Assembly (NCBI GenBank): GCA_000349905.1
Contig: KB722747.1
Coordinates: forward strand, 593,140 to 657,139
Reading direction: 5' to 3'
Length of the DNA stretch: 64,000 nucleotides
Source of the DNA: Volvariella volvacea V23
Lineage: Eukaryota > Basidiomycota > Agaricomycetes > Agaricales > Pluteaceae
This document shows positions 56,027-64,000 of the stretch, in pieces; the first letter of the stretch is position 1, and every line of letters begins with the position of its first letter. The translations under genes and the position numbers were made by a program. The notes beneath the pieces were generated by a model. It worked only from the letters and a program-made list of their open reading frames with translations, ran no database searches and was not told the origin of the DNA.

Positions 56027-58426
56027 ATGGCTGCAAACGATGGTGAGTGGGATCCCGCCTTGGCCTTTCTCCTCCAAAGGGGTATGACACTGCATACAGA
56101 TGACTATGACAACTCGGCGAATATCACGGGGTCGACGGGAATGATAGGTGAGCAAGGAAGGCATCCCATTAACCAACTTCTTACTCTGTCGTAGATTCCA
56201 CGAGCGACACACCCGATCCTACCGACGCTCAACGTAATTCTGGCTCCTCATCCGATCCCACCTCACCCGCCTCTAACTCACCCAACACCCACACGCTCAC
56301 CCCCAACCCCAGCAAGATAGAGCCCACATCCGGTGTTAGTAACACAACTAATTCCAACAATACCGCATCCGATTCTGGCCACACCACATTCACTCCTGAG
56401 CACACACCATCCAATCTCCATGGCACAAAGTCCAATGCCCAGCCCCAGACTAGCCAGAACGCGGATCATGGGCGACATGACACTGCTCAGCCAAAGAGTC
56501 AAGTCGAGAGCCCCAGTTCCCTCCCCGAACAAGGCCCAACGCAGACCAAACCCAAAGTTCTTGTACTTTGCTTTGACGGAACGGGAAACCAATTTGGTAC
56601 TGTAAGTATTGCTTTTATTATCTGATGATGTTTGGCAATTGACGGCGCATCAGCATGTACGTTAACAATTTTAGGCAGCATTCAACTAGCTTATACGTGT
56701 AACAGAATTCAAACGTTGTTCGATTGTTCACTGCACTCACAAAGGATGAACCTGAATCCCAACTTTGCTACTATATGGCGCGTATACTCTGTTCAAAAGT
56801 TACTAGTAACGCTGATTTAAAGGGCAGCCTGGAATTGGAACCTATACGAAGAGACAGTTCATCTTCAAAAGCTCGGCGAAGTTATACCTCCACATCAATT
56901 CTGCGGTAGCTATGGATCTGAACGACCGTGTAAAGGAAGGGTAAGCGCACTGCTGTTTATGTCATTTCACGCATTGAGCCCGGGCACAGTTACACCTTCC
57001 TCATGCAAAATTATAGGTAATGTTCAGAAAGCTATATTAGATTTACTACTGACATACCTATAGAAAAGGAGACAAGATCTGTTTATTTGGATTTTCAAGA
57101 GGTGCCTACACTGCTCGAGCTCTTAGCGGTATGGTTTATAAGGTACGTTCAAGTCAGGACTCGAATAGCTCGGCTGCTAACGTTGATATCGCAGGTGGGG
57201 CTGCTCCCGCCGCACAACGTGCCGCAGGTGGACTTTGCGTTCACCATGTACAATACGTCGGATAAGGATGGAGCGAGATTAGCGCGCCAATTTAAGCAAA
57301 CTTTTGCGTAAGTAAAGGCTATCTCGTGCGCAAACTATTCGCTTAGGAAAGCGATTAGGATCGACGTAGCCGTGGATTTCTTGGGTGTGTGGTGAGCATC
57401 TATATCTATTAAGTTTGGTTACTAGTCTTATCGTAGCCGCAGGGATACTGTATCTGCAGTTGGCATCATCCCGCGATCGTTACCTCATTCCACATACAAC
57501 AATGGTGTGAAAGTTTTTCGGCATGCGCTAGCGTTAGACGAACAACGTGCCCGTTTCCGACCCTCTGTCTGGGGCGAACCGGTTGGCGCACGAGAAGAAC
57601 TGGACGAAGAACCACAGGTTACTCTCCGGGGTCCAGGCGTCACCGCGGACGAGTGGGTGTATGATCCACCTGACGTGCCTGACATCAAGGAGGTATGGTT
57701 TGCAGGTAAGTGACCAAACTCCGTACTTATTGTTGATATATTAATTTATGATTACGCAGGGTGCCATGCCGATGTTGGTGGGGGATCGCATGAGGACGTC
57801 GTCATTCAAAGTTTGTCCAACATCACACTGCGGTGGATGATCAAAGAGTGTTATCAACAAAAGAAAGAGAAAGGTCTTAACATTTTATTCAGAGAGGATA
57901 TTCTTCGTACATACGGCCTCCATCCGCGCGAACTGGAAACTGATCCGGAGGGTGTAGCAATACATAGCCGACCTGGAGATGCGGACGCTAAGGCGGAGCA
58001 GGAGCAACAAGAACGGCAAAATGAGCAGAATACATCATTTACAGATCTTGCATTGCGGATATGGAAGCGGGACGTTACTGATTTAGGCTCTGTAATTTAT
58101 AACCAACTCACGCGACATCCTGCGTGGTGGATTTTGGAGTTTATTCCGATGCTATATACGCATCAGCAACCGGATGGTAGTTGGATGCGCTTCCGACGGT
58201 ACGTCACCACTTGTCTTGGTATCATATCTAGAATTGATATGTCACGCATAGACGAAACCTTGGGAGAGGTCGCTATATCCCGCACACAGACCATCGCGTG
58301 CGCGTGCACATTTCCGTTCGCGACCGGATCGAGGACAAGCGTTTTGCCTACAAGCCTAAAGCATTCAATTGGAGTGCCATTTACGAGAAAGATAAAAAGG
58401 ATAAAATAATAACGTGGGATGCGTGA
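56027..58426 (+). CDS. DUF2235 alpha/beta-hydrolase (Tle1-like)
   Basis: The start is the ATG of MAANDGEW at 56027. A disordered Ser/Thr/Asn/Pro-rich N-terminal region of about 130 residues precedes KPKVLVLCFDGTGNQFG, the signature opening of DUF2235. Then come SNVVRLFTAL, QPGIGTYT and EGDKICLFGFSRGAYTARALSGMVYKVGLLP with the nucleophile elbow GFSRGA. FLGVWDTVSAVGI and VWFAGCHADVGGG carry the likely Asp and His. The C-terminal part reaches DHRVRVHISVRDRIEDKRFAYKP. The family is shared with bacterial Tle1 phospholipase effectors; fungal members are intracellular hydrolases of unknown substrate. Around 56760-56830 the splice leaves MAR before QPGIG, so that junction is uncertain. A charged Glu/Gln-rich insert (AKAEQEQQERQNEQ) lies in the lid region. 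Confidence 0.85.
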
Positions 58427-58723
58427 TGTGATCCTGTCGATTTCATAGTGCCACGTAAAATTTTATCCTGTGTTGGCTTTCTTTGTGATATCGTATAACG
58501 TGTAATTGGCACATCTATGGACTTTTATGATTTGTGATTTCATCATACGGGTTGAATTTCGAACGTATGCTGTACGGATATCTGACTTCGTACCCACATG
58601 TAGTGTCAAACCAATTTAAAGCCTCCCAACAGTCCTTCGTGTATTACATCGGGAAAATTTCAGTCTAGGTGGGTCATTGGGGCGACAAAGTCTACAAATA
58701 ACTACTTGTATATACGGTTCATA
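58427..58723. other. Convergent 3' flanks
   Basis: AT-rich spacer of about 300 bases between two converging stops. No feature was seen. Confidence 0.4.
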
Positions 58724-59928
58724 CTAAGCTACTAGCGTCATTGCAGCTGTGGAGCTAGGCGACAGCACTACAGTTGTCGTAAGAATAATCGTAGAGGTGA
58801 CGGTCAAGATTTCCATCCCCGCATCACGCTTGCCTTCCATCGGACATTCACAGTGACAATCCGATGTACGCTCCGATTCCGTAAATACCGCATGCTGTGA
58901 ATCCCCAACGCCCAAGCTATCCAGCCGAAGAGGCTGGACTCGATTTGAAGTCAACTGATTTCCCAATCGTAATTCATGTGAAGCTGGGTTTGTTTCAACG
59001 TGAATGGCGCTTGTGACCGTAGCGGCTAGCCCGGGCGGGCGCGGTTGATTTGAAGACTCGGGGGACATAGTTTTCTGCTGCTTGAGATATTGGCTGTAAT
59101 AGAGGTCGATATATTCGTTTTCCAGGAGAAGATCTGCATCAATATGTGTAACTGCAGGGTGGGTGCTGGTCCTCGTAGCCCGGAGACGGCACCAGGGTAA
59201 GTTGCAATCTATTGTCGGCTCTGGGGCACTTGGAGGTGGTAGCTTTGACAGGCTGTCGTCGACCAGCGAATCCCGTGAGACCTGCTCTTCTCCAGTGATT
59301 CGTAGGCGTTCTAGTGTCTTTATATGTTGTGTGCTTTCAGCACGTGCAGCAGTCGTACGAGAGGCGGATGCTGGTGCGGTTTCTGCAGCTCCTAAGGGTT
59401 GAAGGAGCGTATACGACTCGTGATGGTCCGGCCTTCGAGTCGTCACCACGGATTCTGGTGCGGAATGTGTAGGGACTGGCGTGTAATCGTGAACTGCAGG
59501 GGGTTGCAAGTACTGCCCGCGCTGTAGGTGTTGAAGCAATGCTGCGTCACCAGCAGACGAACGGATAACCCCCCGACAGGATGACTCCCCCGGTGGTGCA
59601 GGGATAGGTAGTTTTGGAGGTGGTTGATAGAGCTAGAGAATATTCAAGTTAGCATGTACCTGGAGCAGCTTTATCTTCGTAGACGCACCAATAGCTGACC
59701 AGTGGTCTCGTCATAAATGCATGGTAAGTTGAGAGCAAACTGGTCAATGTTGGAACACCTGACGACAGAAAGGGCGATTAGGATGAGGAGGGTGCTCTTT
59801 CGCATTGTTGACAAGGTGTTAGGTGGGTCGCTCCTAAACATGTCTTTGACACCAAAGTCATCACCACGCTGTAGCGGCGCAGTAACTCGGAACCTAATTG
59901 GTCCGTGAAGCTTATCCCAGGCGCTCAT
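58724..59928 (-). CDS. Unknown protein with hydrophobic N-terminal and C-terminal segments
   Basis: Two exons, 59928-59689 and 59632-58724, join in phase to give 382 residues. The start at MSAWDKLHG is the first ATG in a frame that stays open further up. A hydrophobic stretch lies near residues 45-60 (RKSTLLILIALSVVRC). The last 25 residues are also hydrophobic (TSTIILTTTVVL, ending AAMTLVA), like a tail anchor or GPI signal. Between them the chain is Pro/Ser/Thr-rich and disordered, with a Cys pair in SERTSDCHCECP. No domain was recognised. It sits downstream of POM152 on the same strand, about 165 bases after its stop. It may be a lineage-specific membrane protein. Confidence 0.5.
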
Positions 59929-60093
59929 TCGTAATGGAGTACCCAAACCCTTAAGGTGATGCAAGATAAACGTCGATGGATCTCGGTGACAGCCGACAAC
60001 GTGCAAAGGCCAAAATTTGTACAATTAACGAAGCCTTATATAAAAGAGTCTGTTTTGGGACACATCACACTCGGTGGATTCACCATCCGTCAT

Positions 60094-63000
60094 CTAAGTC
60101 CTTCCCGAAGCTGGGTACTCGCAATACTTATCTGAGATCGATGTGACTGTCCAAATACCTTTATGGAGTATTAGCGCCGCACACAACGGGAAATCATATT
60201 TGCTTACCTTCAATTGATGCACGAACCGAATACTGGTGGCCGCCAACGTGTGATACCTTGTGTGTTTCCAGAACCCTACCCGGCTTATCACCAGGTAGGC
60301 GCTCCGCGTGCTTATAGGTGAACGTGAACGGAGGTGTGCCTTCTAGTCTGAATTTTATTTCTGCCTGACCACCTAGCGAAAACGGGTTAGATCACAGAAT
60401 CTCATTTCAACCCTTGCTGACCTTCATCTATGGTATCATGAATGGAGCCTCCATGACCAACCATTGCGCGGGGAATCCGGTGGATGTAGTAGCGATACTC
60501 CGATGGGAGGCCTTGCTGGATATTATTGCTAGTAAGAGAGCTGATAACCAGCTCGCCTGGGGTGTCGAGAGAGATTCTTAAGGGGTTAGTATCGATAGTC
60601 TTGCTAGAAGTGATTCCATTGAGAGAGTATCTAGGGGTTCTTTAGCTTAATCAACCAACCGTCACAACCAGTGATGACGAACCCAACAGTCCAAGGAGCC
60701 TTTCCACTGAGCTGGAACATTGCTGCCTCTCCAACACAATAGTGGGATCTTCCATCAAGGGGTACGATACCAGCCAGAGGTCCGACATTGACGGTAATAG
60801 AGTTGTGCTGGGGATCAACGAGGGTTCGGCCACAGGTGGATGAGTCCATGACCGCCACGAGGGTGACAACGTGTTCACCCTCATGCTTGAAGCGGTATGA
60901 CGGGAACTCGACTTTCCAGGTATTACCATGCACCTCAGTAGTCAACGTCTCCGTGAGCCGCGTCCTGGTGTGTTTGATCGTAACCTGAAGTTGGAATGGC
61001 GGTAGGCCCTCCAAGACAACAAGCCCGTCGGATTTGCGTCTGTCCTTGGGCACGAGGGCTTCGTTGAGATAGTAGGACAAGGGGACGCGGGATTCGAATC
61101 GTGCAGTTGGTCTGACAGTCACCTCTTGCTCTAATTGAAGGACTTGTGTTTCATCGATGCAGTCTTCGAGACACTGCAGCTTCGAAAGTGGGTAAATAGC
61201 GTCACCGATTTTGTTAAGTTCGTATGTTACGCGCCCAGGCTCCTCCGTTGACAGCGGTAGTTGAGTACGATAATTTGGGCTGTTGTACATTGGCGAATAA
61301 AGAGCTTTTTTAATACCAGCCCTGGATTGATGGATGATACTGTAGGTAACCTGGAAAGGAGGTTTTCCTGCGACAAGATTGATAAGAGTGAAAGAGCTAA
61401 TGAATCAGAGGGCATACCAAAGAGATCGATGTCGACGAAGTCCTCGTGGCCTTGACAAACGGGTCGCAATGTATGGATAGATGTATAGGGATCCATAGTA
61501 ACGACTGTTTCGCGAGATAGTTTTGCGTAAGGGCGAGGGATCCAATTGACTTTGTAGGAGCCTTCGACCACGTCTCCGTAACAATGAGCATCTTGAACCT
61601 GGAAAAGAGCTATAAAATGATGACCTGCGGAGCGCAACAATCCCTACCTCGAGCAGTTCGTAAGTTCCCTTATCAGAGATGGGAATAAACGCGTCAGGAG
61701 TCGTGAGTGTGGCAGTCAAGGTGAACCATTCCAATTCCGCCCTACGATACTTGATATTCCACGGCTGTATAACAAGCCTTAGTTAGAGACGGCTAACCCA
61801 GATCACCGCCCAAACTTACTCCATCTCCAGTTAGTCGGATTGGGAGATTCGCATTTTCTCCCTCCAACATGACGAAACTATATCCAGCATCAGTCGGGAT
61901 GAAAGAGACGGTGGGCTGGAACCAGTTAGTGATTTAGTGGTTGCACAGTGCAATCAAAAGAGCGACAAACGTACACGGGCCTTCTTGAGGACTATCTGTA
62001 AGTGTCGATCTACTACTTCAGTCCTGCATCCCCTACTATCTTGAACAGTTACTGGTGGATGTGAATAAGATGAAAGCGCTACCGATATCAGGCAGTCTAC
62101 TCACGAAGTTCCGCATTGAATGACCCTCGGGCTTGCTCCAATTCATCTGTAATTGGAATTTCCACAAGTGAACGAGCTTTCTTCAATTCGTTGAACTCTA
62201 AGACTTGACCGTGGACGCGGACTTCAACGGAGAAGGGGGGCGTACCCTGAAGCGAAAAAAGGATGGAATTAAAACCTGATCAAAGAGAAAAATGGGTTAC
62301 TCACAACTAGGTTGACCTCTACAGGAACGAACCCGGAGTTGCAGCTCCATATGATACGCTTACCCCCTTCAGAAGGTCGAACGGCCCAGGATGCGGACGC
62401 GGGCGTTGCTATTGACTGCTCGATAGGATGGGATGGTAAATTAACCCTCCTATAGTTGGAATCGCTGATGTGAAGGAAGTTGTAAAGGTAGTGACCTTCT
62501 TGAGAGGGCTGAAGGGTCAATTCGGCCTTTGAAACGTCATATCTCTTGGTGTATGTCCTGGATGTCTCCTTGTTTCTTTGCAACTCATACTCCACGTGGA
62601 AGGGAGGGCTCCCGGTGAAAATCAGAGATAGCGCGAGTCCAATGTCACCATAACTAAAAAAAAAATTCAAGCCACGGCTTGGTCCTACATCAGCAAGAGA
62701 CTTACCAGCTTGTGAGCGGTCTCCAATCGATTGCCATCGTCGGCAGAGCGACCTGGGAGACATGGCACGCCTGTGGTTCGAGGATCTCTCCTGGGCACCA
62801 CTATGGGAAACAGAAACTTTCAGGGACTTTGCATAACTAGAAATGCCGCGACTTACCTGACCCTGGACTCGCACAAGCGAGTAGTAGCCAGGCGCACCAA
62901 CCGGAACGATAACCTCCTGACGCGCTGTGTTAGGTCTGAATGTGCGCTCCCAGGGAATTAGGGATCGTGTCCTCGCTCCAGCAGCTTCTTCGCCCTCCGG

Positions 63001-64000
63001 CGGTTCGTACCTCATATGGACCTCCCAAACTGAATCAGGTGTTTCCGTCACGTTGGCTCCGATAGTCAACAAGGCTTCGTGACCCAAGAGCATATTCAGT
63101 CCTTTTTCATCGTCGCAATTCTTGAATGAGATTGCAGTCTTCGGCAAAACGGTAAACGAACGAGTTGTGCGAGCTTTTCGAAAGACTGATTTCCCATCCT
63201 CGGCAATCTCCAGATGAGGCAGACGAATGATATTTTCGACGCCATCCCTAATCTCTTCGAGAGAATAGAGGTGGTCTCCAGTCGGGTTGAGTGCGATCGT
63301 TACGGCGTGTTGGAATTCTTGGATACTTTGAGAGGCATAACGCTCCCTTTGCATGTGCGAATTGCCGGTTTTAGGTGCAGTATAGGCATATCCACGCCCG
63401 CGAGAGAAATCAGACCCAGCCTCGATGGCCTCTGTGGTGTAATGCTCAGTCCTACCATTGATGGTTCTGGACCACTTGAGCGTGAGGGGAGGAACACCGA
63501 AAATATCAAGTAACAATTGATCATGGGTTTCTTCGCCAGCACACCTAAAATCACGGTGCCTTGGTCCGCCGACACTGACTTGACCACCAGCTGATCCTCC
63601 CCATATCCCTGCTCCGCTCCCTTGTGCGGCACCACCGGAGGCACGAAAAGATCGGGGATTGGCCCCTCCTCCATAATTGACGGACGCATCCAGTAGAGCA
63701 AATTCAGCTCGCGGGCATGGCACGATAGTGAGTTGGTCAGGGAACAAAATACGGGCTCCAACCCTACTGCTGTCGAGAATCTGATCAAGTCGTATGGTAC
63801 CAGGCTTTGAGACTTGAATGTAGACTAGACTGTGAGACGAGGATGGGAGAAAGGTGTGCTCCATGTTAGTCTTGCCGAATGCGTTTCGTTTAGTTCCAGC
63901 TGCCTGGCGTGCTTTTTCGATGCGATTGAGGTCTTTCTTTGAGAGATCCACCTGATCGCGACCCGAAAAGCTGGAGTCGTCAATGTGGTTATTGGCAGAG
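60094..64000 (-). CDS. POM152: Pom152, nuclear-pore membrane nucleoporin (3' part)
   Basis: Only the 3' part is inside the window; the 5' end lies beyond 64000. Many exons from about 63960 to the TAG at 60094 read as repeated immunoglobulin-like domains. Repeated signatures include GVPPLTLKWSRTINGR, GSPPFHVEYELQRN, GLPPFQLQVTIKHT and GKAPWTVGF, each an (A/P)PF-x-V strand, and VPLDGRSHYCVGEAAMFQL, a recurring CxGE strand. The C-terminus reads WTVTSISDKYCEYPASGRT, typical of the last Pom152 repeat. The luminal Ig-like array surrounds the pore in the perinuclear space; the N-terminal transmembrane part is not visible. In yeast Pom152 it binds Pom34 and Nup170. The open frame at 63951 begins GTG and probably continues upstream in the next contig region. 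Confidence 0.9.

Noticed and set aside
1..64000. CRISPR array, prophage, bacterial operon or riboswitch
   Set aside because: The window is intron-rich fungal DNA; no regularly spaced repeats or bacterial gene organisation are present.

Overview
The window is genomic DNA of a filamentous basidiomycete. The genes are split by many short introns (about 40-70 nt, GT-AG, with two likely GC-AG cases). Proteins such as Argonaute, Sec13, Yif1, Pom152, Rab18, a Ppo-type oxygenase and an MpaB-type oxygenase place it in the fungi. The tandem cupredoxin protein, NACHT NTPase, F-box protein and AT-hook protein resemble Agaricomycete families, and from memory of protein style I would guess Ceratobasidiaceae (Rhizoctonia-like); this last step is inference. 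There is one 100-N assembly gap (17246-17345).

Layout. 1-2605 has no convincing gene. 2606-6226 (+) is a complete 11-exon Argonaute. 7002-8531 (+) is a multi-pass membrane protein of unknown role. 8855-24000 is an accessory stretch. It holds an alpha/beta-hydrolase relic lacking its oxyanion-hole motif, a frameshifted NACHT NTPase gene, a decayed tandem duplication (about 9.8-14.5 kb against 14.5-16.3 kb), and an AT-hook/proline-rich nuclear protein interrupted by the gap. It also holds two divergent Rab18-like genes and a frameshifted F-box gene. Next to it (24306-25344) sits the intact Rab18 that the two divergent copies resemble.

25949-50709 is mostly housekeeping or metabolic: a KEN-box protein, a short-chain dehydrogenase with an 8-nt microexon, an NAD-dependent epimerase, a von Willebrand A protein, SEC13, an MpaB-like oxygenase, a possible BTG/Tob-like protein, a secreted double cupredoxin, YIF1, an S9 peptidase and a small type II membrane protein.

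50800-55704 (-) is a long heme-peroxidase/P450 fusion of the Ppo (linoleate dioxygenase) type. Its P450 cysteine is present, but the heme ligands of its dioxygenase half seem to be lost. 56027-58426 (+) is a DUF2235 hydrolase, 58724-59928 (-) an orphan protein, and 60094-64000 (-) the 3' part of the nuclear-pore gene POM152, running off the window.

Several genes serve the secretory and nuclear-pore machinery (SEC13, YIF1, Rab18, POM152), but they are not arranged as a unit. Four genes between 8.8 and 23 kb carry reading-frame breaks. They may be pseudogenes or sequence errors; the concentration beside a decayed duplication favours real decay. All exon junctions were read by eye from splice motifs, phase and family conservation, with no transcript evidence.
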